A stretch of DNA of 35,195 bases, from assembly GCF_000485595.1 (NCBI RefSeq), contig NW_014578705.1:25561-60755 (forward strand), written 5' to 3'. A program made the position numbers and the translations under genes. Source of the DNA: Priapulus caudatus (taxonomy: Eukaryota > Priapulida > Priapulimorpha > Priapulimorphida > Priapulidae). Below, piece by piece: positions 10,611-20,928 of this stretch (its first letter is position 1; each line of letters starts with the position of its first letter). Below the pieces are notes generated by a model. It worked only from the letters and a program-made list of their open reading frames with translations, searched no databases and was not told the origin of the DNA.

Positions 10611-12817
10611 ACGTTCAAAATCTTTAGGAGGGATAGGCATACAATTAGTATTTCCCATTGCTTTTGTTCACATTGTAGAAGTGGAGCCGAGGTTATTCAT
10701 GCTGTGATACACTCTAATCATGATCGCAAAGGTGTGGCGAGTCTCTTACTGTGATGACACTGGGAAGAAGCAATTAAAACAAAATTTTGCATGGCTTATC
10801 CAGTATCGGTGCCTTCACGGCAATGAACTAAAAGAAAACACTGGAAATTTATCAAATATTGTATGTCTGTAAACTCGCGAAATGTTAGTCTATTTTGCAT
10901 ATGTTATAAACATATTATTTGAAAACTAATATGCTATTATTTCCTGCAACCTCTTACTTTCTCTTTTCAATCTTCTTAATTTGAGCATTCGTTCGGCCAC
11001 CTAATGTCACGTGTCACATATTCTATCCAAACCCATGTAACTAATCTCAAAACTGAAGTCCCCATGTTATCGGAAATAAACAAGATGCAATCCTCTTGCT
11101 ATGTCGAAACTATAGTTAGATGGTTGGTTATCCCAATACAAGGAACGTTGAAACTAGAGATACAACATATCTAACCATGAGTATTCTTGCATACTCTAAT
11201 GTCGAACCTACTTGTGGTTTAAAACAATTTGTTCGGCTATTTTGTGATGCCTGTACATGCCTTGGTTTGTTATTAAAACCTGAAAAACAATGCATTTTCA
11301 TCTTCTTTCTTTATTCTGGTAAGGACCGCCTAGAATATATTACCCCATTTCTTTTCTGATAACTTTCATACTACAGTATTAATAGTTTCTGCACGGATAC
11401 AAGACCATGTTTTAAGCAACAAAGATGCACTTACAGTATAATTCACCTAACAACTTTTAGCAGTAAGTCATTGAAGATTGCAGAAGTCGCTATCGATATC
11501 TCAGTTTCAAGACAGACCGTTTACATCTGACTGAGAACATGCATATAATATTAACCTGTTATTATATTTACCTAAACTCAGTGAGGGGTGTACAGGGGTT
11601 GTCTTACTCCCACCTCCCTCCCCTTCTCCTCCTGCCTTCCTCCCCCTCTCCTTCCACCTCCCTCCCCTGTCCTCCTATCTCCCTCCCTCAACACCCCCAG
11701 GATCCTTTATATTTTGCATTTTCCTTTTTGAATGTCACTTAGTTTCTCTGACAGTTTGCATAATAAATGTATTAATCCTGTACAATGTATTTTCTCATGT
11801 ATTTATTTCTCGTGCTATGGATTTCTTTTATTTTTCTCTACTTAGTATACTCTCTATCTCTAGTATAATATTTTGTTTTTGATGAAAATCCTCCCGCCCA
11901 CTGGCCTCCCTACTCCCGCTCCTTCCCCTCCCGCTCCCCGCCCCTTTTCTCCCGTCTCTCGCCCCTCCTCTCCCGTCCCCAGCCCCATGTACCACCTCTT
12001 CAATAATGTAGCAGCGACTTTGATCAAATATAACATCTTCGCGCCATCTATCGGGAGAAATAATTCATATGCGCACATTGTATGTTGTGTGTAACCGTAA
12101 AACGCATATTAAATGTATTATAATACTCTAAAACGTATTTATTTTAACGTAAGTAAAATTAATATACTTACAATGCCTATACAGCACAACATTTACTGGA
12201 TAAGATTGGTAAATGTTTGGCCGTGAAATTCCCATCCTACACTTCGATGTATGTACCACCCTCCTCAATGTGTGTTATAATTTAATCGTGACTAAATGCA
12301 ACAACAGATGGCGCTATTCCATCATTCGCCCGCTCGGGATAATCTCGTACACGTGTAACTTACATCATCTCGCGTCTCGTGTATTTTTATATGTCGGCGA
12401 AAGTACGGCGTTAACTCAGTTCAACTCACCTTGTAAGTATATGAGGTTAGAACACCTGGGCTTGACAACAGACCCTGGATCAGTAAGCCTTATCTATACT
12501 GAGCACACATCAAGTGCACTCTGGTAGAATTGATTGTAGTGTAGTCTAGCTGTTACAGTCTAATATCATAATCATAATGACATATGTCGCCGCTGGCATT
12601 TGCTCACTCGCAAACCGTGTGCCAGCCAGCCAGTGTTGCAATCGAGTCAAGGTAGCAATTTTCGGCTGATATAACTTTTGAAATAAACTACGATAGGAAA
12701 TAAAACTTCGTATTCAAAATGACAACCGTCTTGCATGTTTATGTAAACATTTTAAGAATTTTTAACGTAACAGTTTTATAGTTAGAATGTGTTAAAAACC
12801 CGACCGAGTATAACTTT
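10611..12817. other. Gene-free stretch with two polypyrimidine tracts
   Basis: No coding exon is supported in this 2.2-kb interval. Two long C/T-rich tracts occur at about 11605-11700 and 11886-11990, the second with many CTCCCG/CTCCC motifs. A GTAAGT donor-like site at about 12433 follows a moderately GC-rich segment and could close a 5' non-coding exon of ASS1, but nothing confirms it. Confidence 0.5.
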
Positions 12818-12930
12818 GGGAGGTATGCAGGCCCTAGCTGCGAGCCATATACTCGGCCCTCTACTAGTGCTGATTAGCACTAGTAGTAGAGGGCCGAGTA
12901 TATGACTCACAGCTATGGCCTACCTAAAGC
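12818..12930. repeat. Foldback hairpin (first of a cluster)
   Basis: A near-perfect palindrome centred at about 12875: CATATACTCGGCCCTCTACT then AGTGCT, a GATT loop, and the inverted copy. Weaker pairing continues outward through GAG, AGCTG and GGCC blocks. It abuts the element at 12926-13102. Confidence 0.85.
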
Positions 12931-13102
12931 GACGGCTTTAGGTATTTCTTTGATTTTCTATGTAACACGGCCGTAATTAAATAGTGAAAAGGTTGTCGTG
13001 CATTTTGCATGACAGAATTCACAGGTTTTGTCTATGGAAGGGTATTGGGCCCTAAAATAACAGCAGAATATAAAAAATTTTAGGGCACAATTTATTGGTC
13101 TA
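12926..13102 (+). mobile_element. Single arm of the 667-bp palindromic element family
   Basis: This segment, from AAAGCGACGG through GTAACACGGCCGTAA and ACAGGTTTTGTCTATGGAAG to CACAATTTATTGGTC, matches both outer arms of the palindrome at 27608-28274 with small indels. Only one arm is present, so it is a truncated or solo-arm copy. It is followed directly by a different hairpin. Confidence 0.85.
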
Positions 13103-13244
13103 GCACTCGCGACTCGCTGGTCGGGGTTCGATAAATAGCAACCCTGTTCTCCGCCTACCGTAGTGTGTATACTCTTATACACACTACGGTAGGCGCAGAA
13201 CGGGGTTGCTATTTATCGAACCCCGACCAGCCAGTCGCGAGTGC
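13103..13244. repeat. Foldback hairpin, near-perfect 65-70-bp arms
   Basis: The arms run GCACTCGCGACTCGCTGGTC to GTAGTGTGTATA and back, around a loop of about 5-10 bp at 13167-13173. Differences between arms are a few single bases. No coding sequence. It sits exactly between two other inverted-repeat elements, suggesting insertion into or next to them. Confidence 0.85.
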
Positions 13245-13254
13245 CTGTGGCTGT

Positions 13255-14262
13255 GTGCTGAGAGGGTCTATGTCCCCCAGGGTACTGCCGGAACGTACCC
13301 TGGTACTATCTAATATGCTGGACCGTACCTCGCCTATCCACTAACGAGTTTAGGGAGGCGCCTACGCCTACTCCCTAACCCGAATCCTAACCCTAACCCT
13401 AACCATATCAAATAGTTACCAGGGTACGTTTTGTAGGATGCCCAGAACCTGTCAACGAGATGGTATACAAAGCATATATGAGGCCAAGCCTCGAGTATGC
13501 AAGTAGTGTCTGGGATCCACACACACAGAAGGATATCTCTTCCCTGGAGAAAGTGCAGAGACGAGCAGCGCGCTTCGTAACGGCAAATTACCAGCAAACT
13601 GAGAGTGTTACGCAAATGATCGCACACCTACAATGGCCCTCCTTGCAGGAACGCAGGTTTGTCAACCGACAGGCCCTATTCTGGAAAATAATCAACGGAC
13701 AGGCAGCAGTCGACATTCCATCCTTCCTCACCAAAAGCACCGGCATATGCCGCGGCACACACCGGCTTACATACAACAACATCAGAACCCGGACAGATGG
13801 GTACAGGTTCAGCTTCATTCCTAGAACAATCAGAAGCTGGAATCTGCTACCGGAGTCACTATATACTCACTAGTTCAACAGCACAGCAATTCACTGGGTC
13901 CCTCTGGCAAAACATTGAGTCAGGCAGCATCGTTGTTATGCCACCTCGAGGAAGTGAAACGCGCATCTCCGGCTGGGCAACTACAACAGCTCGCAACAGC
14001 CTATTGCCATATATGCTAGTGACGTCGCACTCAGTAATGAGTGCCTGGCCCAGAGAAGCCTCGATCTCTGGAACACATTACTGCCTACATTTAAAAAATA
14101 TTCCATGCATATCTCTCACGTGCACCTGGAGTGTTCGCGCACTCCCTGGACGTTTATTCCTTACGGACTGTCCAGTATAGTAGAAGTAGAAGTTCCGGTA
14201 TACCGGACCGTACCCAGGGTACGTTCCGGCAGTGTCCTGGTGGACATAGACCCTATGAGCTC
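13255..14262. mobile_element. Telomere-core MITE, copy B, split by a LINE insertion
   Basis: The left part (13255-13430) is the reverse complement of copy A at 4936-5172, including GGGTCTATGTCCCCCAG, the GAACGTACCCTGG block and a CCTAACCCTAACCCTAACC core. The remaining end, CCGGCAGTGTCCTGGTGGAC and CATAGACCC, reappears at 14226-14262 after the LINE fragment. The core run is longer here (three CCTAAC units) than in copy A (two). Confidence 0.85.
13431..14213 (+). pseudogene. 5'-truncated non-LTR retrotransposon (CR1/L2-like), reverse transcriptase C-terminus
   Basis: The translation from 13431 contains RPSLEYASSVWDPHTQKDI, LEKVQRRAARFVT, WPSLQERR and RSWNLLPESL, typical of the region after the catalytic domain in CR1/L2/jockey-type LINE reverse transcriptases. 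The frame breaks at about 13860: homology continues as TSSTAQQFTGSLW in the next frame, so it is not functional. The 5' part of the element is missing. CCAGGGTACGTT, part of the host MITE, is present at both 13419-13430 and 14214-14225, an exact 12-bp target-site duplication as expected of target-primed reverse transcription. Confidence 0.9.
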
Positions 14263-14334
14263 TACTAGTACTATCACTATCAGCTGTGAAAGTTGTTTGA
14301 CCGGTCCCATTGAATTTTGTTCCGTTTTTCACAG

Positions 14335-14379
14335 GAGGCCCCCTGATCATTGGAAAAGGCCCAGAAAGTCACTGAAACG
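14335..14379 (+). promoter_or_regulatory. ASS1 5'UTR part of first coding exon, preceded by a splice acceptor
   Basis: A strong acceptor (TTTTGTTCCGTTTTTCACAG) ends at 14334, 45 bp before the ASS1 ATG. The first coding exon is therefore probably not the transcript's first exon, and at least one non-coding exon and the promoter should lie upstream, across the mobile-element cluster. The upstream exon was not identified. Confidence 0.6.
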
Positions 14380-17300
14380 ATGTCTGACGATAAAAAGGTT
14401 GTGTTGGCATACAGCGGGGGTCTGGACACATCCTGCATCTTAGTGTGGCTCCGTGAACAAGGCTACGAGGTGATCGCATTCCTGGTGAGTCAGTAACAGT
14501 CGCTTGAAATCAGCCGTGTGTAAGTTGGTGTCACAGCGTGACGGTGCATTTAGGAATTCTCTTTCGTCTTCCCTGGTTTCTTGTAGAACTGAGGCTTTTC
14601 TGCTGCATTCTGCAGTGCTGATCTATCAATTTGATCAACTTTGCCTCTCTTCCTTTTTGGTATAAGCGCTGTCCTCAATTCATTTTCGCAAATGTGCAAA
14701 TGTGGACAGCTCTTATATCCTTGGGCCCAGTCCTGTGGACTTGGAAGACAATTAATCCTTGCAAGACCACGAGATTATGTGCAAACCTGTTCTTTGAGAT
14801 GTGTACCCAATACTTGTTGCATATCAGCTGGGGGGCAGATGCAGAGGGAGGGGGTCATCAGGGGGGCAGATGCAGAGAGAGGGGGTCATCAGGGGTGTAG
14901 ATGCAGAGGGAGGGGGTCATCAGGGGGGCAGATGCAGAGAGAGGGGGTCATCAGGGGTGTAGATGCAGAGGGAGGGGGTCATCAGGGGGGCAGATGCAGA
15001 GAGAGGGGGTCATCAGGGGTGTAGATGCAGAGGGAGGGGGTCATCAGGGGGGCAGATGCAGAGAGAGGGGGTCATCAGGGGTGTAGATGCAGAGGGAGGG
15101 GGTCATCAGGGGGGCAGATGCAGAGAGAGGGGGTCATCAGGGGTGTAGATGCAGAGGGAGGGGGTCATCAGGGGGGCAGATGCAGAGAGAGGGGGTCATC
15201 AGGGGTGTAGATGCAGAGGGAGGGGGTCATCAGGGGGGCAGATGCAGAGAGAGGGGGTCATCAGGGGTGTAGATGCAGAGGGAGGGGGTCATCAGGGGGG
15301 CAGATGCAGAGAGAGGGGGTCATCAGGGGTGTAGATGCAGAGGGAGGGGGTCATCAGGGGGGCAGATGCAGAGAGAGGGGGTCATCAGGGGTGTAGATGC
15401 AGAGGGAGGGGGTCATCAGGGGGGCAGATGCAGAGAGAGGGGGTCATCAGGGGTGTAGATGCAGAGGGAGGGGGTCATCAGGGGTGCAGAATAACCTGCA
15501 CAATTTCTCTTAGTTTAAATTGTAGTTCATAAGGCAAAAAGTACATCAAATTTTTAACAAATATGTAGTATATATACATGCAGCTTGAATATGCAGATAT
15601 CAATATCAGATTCAATCAAAGGTACACGAAAAGCAAGCCAGTTGCTGACTGTATAGTTAATTGTAATTTAATTAATTAATACTAATTTGCTCATAATATA
15701 GTCCTGCCACACAGGATCCGAGGTTGTAGAGCTCTACGTGTTCTGTCAGGTGGCGGAGTTCCAGGGGCACGCCCACTTCCCTGCGCGGGGTCGCGATTCT
15801 GGCCACATTCGGCCTGCTAGGGAGTGCAGCAGGAGTAGTAGGCGGGGCAGCAGTTGTGACGCGGGGCGTCCCGCTGGTACTGGGTGCAGGCGATGGCACT
15901 GATGGTGGTTTTGCAGATGGGAGTGGTGCTGGGGTAACCGCTGGTGGGGCGGTGGTCGGCAATGGCGGCAGCGCGGCAGCTGGATCTGCTGTCCTGGGCA
16001 TTGAAGACCGTAATGTTTAGAGAATGTGTCCATGTGTCCTGGTTGGCATGAGCAGACGTCACCGAGAACACCTCGCACCTGCCGTGTTCTCGATGATGAG
16101 TTTGTCAGCATAGAAAAGAACAACCATTTGTCTCTGACGTCACTTTTATTCTAGGCAGTGGACGTGGGACAATGCTGACAACTGAAACATATAAAATGAC
16201 AGATGATTAGACAACTGAAACTGATTATAATCAATCTACTCTAGATACAGGATTATATTTTATACTATATTTTCGCTTCACATTGCAGGCAAACATCGGG
16301 CAAGATGAAGATATGGCAGCAGCCAAAGAGAAAGCAACCAAACTCGGAGCAATTAAGGTTAGACTTGGAGAGTATATATTTATAAAATATATATATTACT
16401 ATAAAGGTATATATATACAAAATATATATATTAGGTTGATCATCAATTTATGTCGAATATATGTTTATATATATACTAGTACTTCCAAAATGTTATGATT
16501 TTGAACAAATCTTTTGAAATTTTACATAAAGCTTTGCATGTTTATTGAAATTCTGCATATGGAGTAAATGATAGAAACAAATTTTGGGCATTTCACTAGC
16601 AGAATGAAAACCGGCCATGCGATTCCTGTTAGTTTATTTTATACGTGGCATTATAGTATTTATACGTGGTTTTACTTTACCTGGCGTTTTCGGCGTTTGG
16701 CAGATTTTCATTCCGGATGTGCGCGAAGAGTTTGTGGTGGACTTCATCTGGCCAGCAGTGCAAGGTGGCGCCATCTATGAGGATCGCTACCTGCTGGGAA
16801 CGGCGCTGGCCCGACCGTGCATTGCTCGCAATATGATCGAGGTATATGCCACGCCACCTGCTGGAACTTTCTGGCACTGTAAATCAGGAAGTGATGTAAG
16901 ATTGCCCTCTCCAGAGTTGACTGTGTGAACCCATTTCACGAATCCATTTTTGTTTTGTCAGGTTGCTAAGGCGGAAGGTGCCAAGTACATTTCTCACGGA
17001 GCGACGGGCAAGGGAAATGATCAGATACGGTTCGAGTTGGCTTGTTACGCCCTCTATCCCGAAGTGAAGGTACACATGAAATTCCTTATCTCTAGTGGAA
17101 TCTGAGTAGTGAATGTAAACCAGGGTGTTAGCCAGGAAAAAAATCAGGGAGTCTCACCATCTGAGCNNNNNNNNNNNNNNNNNNNNNNNNNNNNNNNNNN
17201 NNNNNNNNNNNNNNNNNNNNNNNNNNNNNNNNNNNNNNNNNNNNNNNNNNNNNNNNNNNNNNNNNNNNNNNNNNNNNNNNNNNNNNNNNNNNNNNNNNNN

Positions 17301-20300
17301 NNNNNNNNNNNNNNNNNNNNNNNNNNNNNNNNNNNNNNNNNNNNNNNNNNNNNNNNNNNNNNNNNNNNNNNNNNNNNNNNNNNNNNNNNNNNNNNNNNNN
17401 NNNNNNNNNNNNNNNNNNNNNNNNNNNNNNNNNNNNNNNNNNNNNNNNNNNNNNNNNNNNNNNNNNNNNNNNNNNNNNNNNNNNNNNNNNNNNNNNNNNN
17501 NNNNNNNNNNNNNNNNNNNNNNNNNNNNNNNNNNNNNNNNNNNNNNNNNNNNNNNNNNNNNNNNNNNNNNNNNNNNNNNNNNNNNNNNNNNNNNNNNNNN
17601 NNNNNNNNNNNNNNNNNNNNNNNNNNNNNNNNNNNNNNNNNNNNNNNNNNNNNNNNNNNNNNNNNNNNNNNNNNNNNNNNNNNNNNNNNNNNNNNNNNNN
17701 NNNNNNNNNNNNNNNCTGCACAATGGAACCATACACGTCACATGTCAACATAATACACGTGTGGTAGCTGCACAATGGAACCATACACGTCACATGTCAA
17801 CATAATACACGTATGGTAGCTGCACAATGGAACCATACACATCACATGGCAATGTAATACACGTGTGGTAGCTGCACAATGGAACCATACACGTCACATG
17901 TCAACATAATACACGTATGGTAGCTGCACAATGGAACCATACACGTCACATGTCAACATAATACACGTGTGGTAGATGCACAATGGAACCATACACGTCA
18001 CATGTCAACGTAATGCACATCAGGTAGGTGCACAATGGAACCATACACGTCACATGTCAACGTAATACACGTGTGGAAGCTGCACAATGGAACCATACAC
18101 GTCACATGTCAACATAATGCACATCAGGGTTCTCCAAGAGCACTTATAGCCTAGTGGCCCGCCAGGCTATCGTCGAGCCCCGCCATCCTAAAATGCACCC
18201 GCCACTCTAAATATCATAGCCGCTATGCTAAATATCATAGCCCCCGGACCCCCCTAGCATGCAAACCGCCTTTGGCGATTTACAACTAGGACCGTAAAGG
18301 CAGCACCCTTATGCTATAATGAAAAAGCTTGGAGAACCCTGCACATATATACTGTAGGTGCACAGTTTTGCGTTTCGCGCGACGTGTTTTGACGACCGCG
18401 TAAGCGCGACGTTGTGCCTTCCTACTCCCGCAGCTATGAGTCCGGTATACTGGAGAACCCGGACACGGTTGCCCCCGACGACCTGTACCAGATGACGCGT
18501 GATCCCCGCACGGCACCCGACACCGCCGACCGGGTCAAGATCGAGTTCAAGGACGGCGTGCCGGTCAAGGTCACAAATCTTGGCGACGGTGTGGAGAAGA
18601 AGACCCCGCTGGAGATATTCTCCTACTTGAACGAGCTTGGGTGAGGGCGGAGTGAGAGGGCGCCACGTGGCGAGAGGGCGTCGTGTGGCGGGGCGAAAGG
18701 GCGCCGCGGGGCGAGAGGGTGTAGCAGGGTGAGAGGGTGCCGTGTGGTGGGACGAGAGACCAGAAAGTTTCTGCATACCAATTTTGGATTGCTTTCATTT
18801 ACACCCATGAGAAAATCTAGCAGCATTATCTGTCATATCTTTATTTCCTGATATATTTTCATAACAGGGGGAAGCATGGTGTTGGAAGACTTGACATCGT
18901 AGAAAACCGATACATCGGGATGAAATCCAGAGGTATTCGTCAATCTGATATCTTCTCATTTTAATTTTAGTCCATTGTACCGTATTAATACATGCAAAGT
19001 GATACAGAGGGCAACTTGTGGTTGCATCAGAGCTTGGAAAAATTAACTATGAGTGTCAGTTTCACTCAAGCTGTTGGTCCCTTTCAGGTATATATGAGAC
19101 CCCTGGTGGCAAAATATTGTATGATGCCCACATGGACTTGGAGGTATTCACAATGGACAGAGAAGTTAGGAAGATCAAGAAGTTGTTGTCTCTGCAGTTT
19201 GCTGAACAAGTCTATAATGGTACTATTTTACAAACAATTCCAACAAATTTACAAAATTACAAAATTTCAACAAATTTTGGTACAAGTCTACAATGTGTCT
19301 ATTTTAGAGAGTGAAGAGTTAGCAGAGGGAAAGGGTGGTTAAAGATAAAATACTGCTCGTAGTGAGGGCTATAGACTTTGAGGCTAGTTGGTGCCTTACT
19401 CTTAGGAAGGGGGCAGGTTTCATGCCACTGAAAGGTTTTCGAGCGTGATCTAAGTCGCCATCACCTTCCCACACTCCATCTGTGATGAGCAATGTGTCGT
19501 CATCTGCTGCTACATGTAGTGCAAAAAATATTGTCAACCTTCCTAGTTCTACCTTCGTATTTCTACCTTCGTATTTCTACCTTCCTATATCTACCTTCCA
19601 ATTTCTACCTTCCTACTTCCATCTCGTCACTCTATCCCACTCCTCCCCTTGAAGTACGGTGAGTCCGTGGGGTTGACATGTAACCTCATCGTTGTGTTAC
19701 ATCGCTGCAGGAATGTGGTACAGCCCTGAGTGCGAGTATGTCCGCAGCTGCATAGCAACAAGCCAGGGCTGCGTTGTTGGCACGGTAACGCTGGCCCTGT
19801 ACCGGGGAGGCGTGTACATTGAGGCGCGCAACTCGCCTATCTCGCTCTACAACCAGGAGCTGGTCAGGTGAGTTGATGTAGCCATCTTGCGGCAGCCATC
19901 TTGCGGCAACATGCCGCGGTATAACGTCTGCATGAGCGTTGCCGTAGTTACAAAGTCATCTTGTGCTGCGAGTTAAAGCGTCTTCGAAACTAATTTACCT
20001 ATTTTTCGTCATAATTCATGGCGTATGAAGTGTTAGTATATTCGGCGAGTGAAAACTGCTTACAGAATGGGCAGTTGAAGTAAGTTTCACGTGTGCTGGG
20101 CAGATGTGGAGGAAGGAGTTGGCTTCATCAACTCCTGTTACTTTGTTAAGTGCACGTGCTATTCATGCCAAGAACCAGTGATTTCATGTGAGAAACTGTC
20201 ATGCTGATCTTAGATCATGTTTTATGACAATCAGTACTGCTACTGCTGCTCCTGATGCTACTACTAACACCAACCCCACTACCACTGCCACCACCAGCAC

Positions 20301-20655
20301 CACCCCTACCACCGCTGCACCACCACCATCATCCCTACCACCGCTGCACCACCACCATCATCCCTACCACCACTGCCACCACCAGCACCACCCCTACCAC
20401 CGCTGCACCACCACCATCATCCCTACCACTGCTGCACCACCACCACCACCACCACCAGCAGCAGCAGCACCACCACCACCGCCGCCGCCACCGTCACCTC
20501 CCTGGGTGATAAACTTTGCCCAGGTTAGTAATTTATGTCTCTGTCTGTTGTGATGTAGCATGGATGTGCAGGGTGACTACGACCCCATCGATGCTGCCGG
20601 CTTTATTCGCATCAACGCCCTGCGCCTGAGGGAGCACCAACGCGTGCACAAGTAA
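14380..20655 (+). CDS. ASS1: Argininosuccinate synthase, nine visible exons, one internal stretch in the gap
   Basis: Joins citrulline and aspartate with ATP to give argininosuccinate, a cytosolic step of arginine synthesis and the urea cycle. Coding segments: 14380-14484, 16289-16357, 16704-16841, 16962-17069, [gap], 18434-18640, 18868-18932, 19088-19219, 19711-19867 and 20559-20655. All visible junctions have AG/GT borders and compatible phases. Landmarks are the PPi-loop YSGGLDTS at residues 11-18, [18 protein letters not shown] at 115-125, [17 protein letters not shown] and [10 protein letters not shown]. Against human ASS1 (412 residues), about 48 residues after PEVK (human VIAPWRMPEF to LMHI) are absent. 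No such exon is visible in 17070-17166 or 17716-18433, so it should lie in the N run 17167-17715. The C-terminus is a few residues shorter than in human. Introns hold several minisatellites and MITEs. Confidence 0.96.
14831..15490 (+). repeat. 62-bp minisatellite (dimer of 31-bp subunits) in ASS1 intron 1
   Basis: About ten and a half almost identical 62-bp units, each made of two diverged 31-bp halves: ATGCAGAGGGAGGGGGTCAT... and ATGCAGAGAGAGGGGGTCAT.... The half-units alternate strictly, a small higher-order repeat. The G-rich strand has repeated G3-6 tracts and could form G-quadruplexes. The overlapping 61-residue open frames every 62 bp are repeat artefacts. Confidence 0.97.
15672..16130 (-). 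other. GC-rich segment with overlapping minus-strand open frames in ASS1 intron 1
   Basis: This segment is much more GC-rich than the surrounding intron. One minus-strand frame encodes a Pro/Ala/Thr-rich stretch ending [18 protein letters not shown]. Another encodes [20 protein letters not shown] and a Cys-rich end with [10 protein letters not shown] recognise no family. It could be a decayed exon or retrocopy of an extracellular or proline-rich protein, or simple GC-rich noise. No clear splice sites bound it on the minus strand. Confidence 0.25.
17167..17715. other. Assembly gap (549 N)
   Basis: An unbroken run of N between ASS1 coding segments four and five. The right edge falls inside a 52-bp minisatellite, which probably broke the assembly. 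The missing ASS1 exon or exons (about 145 nt of coding sequence) should be here. The true gap length may differ from 549. Open frames spanning it are meaningless. Confidence 1.
17716..18124 (+). repeat. 52-bp minisatellite, about eight units, running out of the gap
   Basis: Head-to-tail 52-bp units starting CTGCACAATGGAACCATACA, then CGTCACATGTCAACATAATA and CACGTGTGGTAG. Variants alternate CACGTGTGG and CACGTATGG. The array starts at the first base after the N run, so it probably extends into the gap. The last unit ends with GCACATCAGG at the boundary of the hAT-like element. Confidence 0.95.
18125..18341. mobile_element. hAT-like MITE, 217 bp, perfect 14-bp terminal inverted repeats
   Basis: The left end CAGGGTTCTCCAAG and right end CTTGGAGAACCCTG are exact inverted copies, in the usual hAT CAGGG...CCCTG form. 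TGCACAT occurs immediately left of the element and again at the right boundary, overlapping the terminal TG, so the target duplication is ambiguous. No transposase is encoded. It lies in the ASS1 intron just before coding segment five. Confidence 0.7.
19546..19622 (+). repeat. Short pyrimidine-rich tandem repeat (about 14-15 bp) in ASS1 intron
   Basis: About five imperfect units of TTTCTACCTTCGTAT type. No coding potential. Confidence 0.8.
20255..20507 (+). repeat. CAC/ACC trinucleotide-rich microsatellite in last ASS1 intron
   Basis: An imperfect ACC/CAC repeat with CCATCATCCCTACC and CGCTGCACC interruptions, ending in CAG and CCG triplets. Translated frames give poly-Pro/Thr/His runs that are not real proteins. 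Confidence 0.9.
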
Positions 20656-20890
20656 CAAGCTACAAGCAACAAGCTCTCAACCATTCCAAACCTTGCGCAC
20701 AAGGTATGGCTGATGGCTTGCGCTGCCGTCTGTTCCTTAGGTTGCAGTGAAAATCGTCTTTCATGGTGGTTTGTGTTTGGTACGTTTTAATTCACAAGCT
20801 AAGAATAGGTGCTACTTAATTTACGTGGTGTGGACATTTATCTGTGGTGATTTTTTATAACAGATTTGAATAAAGGTATATCAACTTTAT
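20656..20890 (+). terminator. ASS1 3'UTR with poly(A) signal
   Basis: A canonical AATAAA lies at 20869-20874, 214 nt past the TAA stop, followed by a T/A-rich stretch. The cleavage site is probably about 20885-20900. Confidence 0.75.
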
Positions 20891-20928
20891 ATATATATAT
20901 AAAAATATATATACTTTTGGTAGCTGTT

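Noticed and set aside
14641-15532. Series of 61-127-residue plus-strand frames repeating [16 protein letters not shown]
   Set aside because: Repeat artefacts of the 62-bp minisatellite inside ASS1 intron 1.
17109-17805. Open frames spanning the N run
   Set aside because: Most of each frame is undefined sequence.
20188-20553. Pro/Thr/His-rich open frames
   Set aside because: Translation of a CAC/ACC microsatellite inside the last ASS1 intron.
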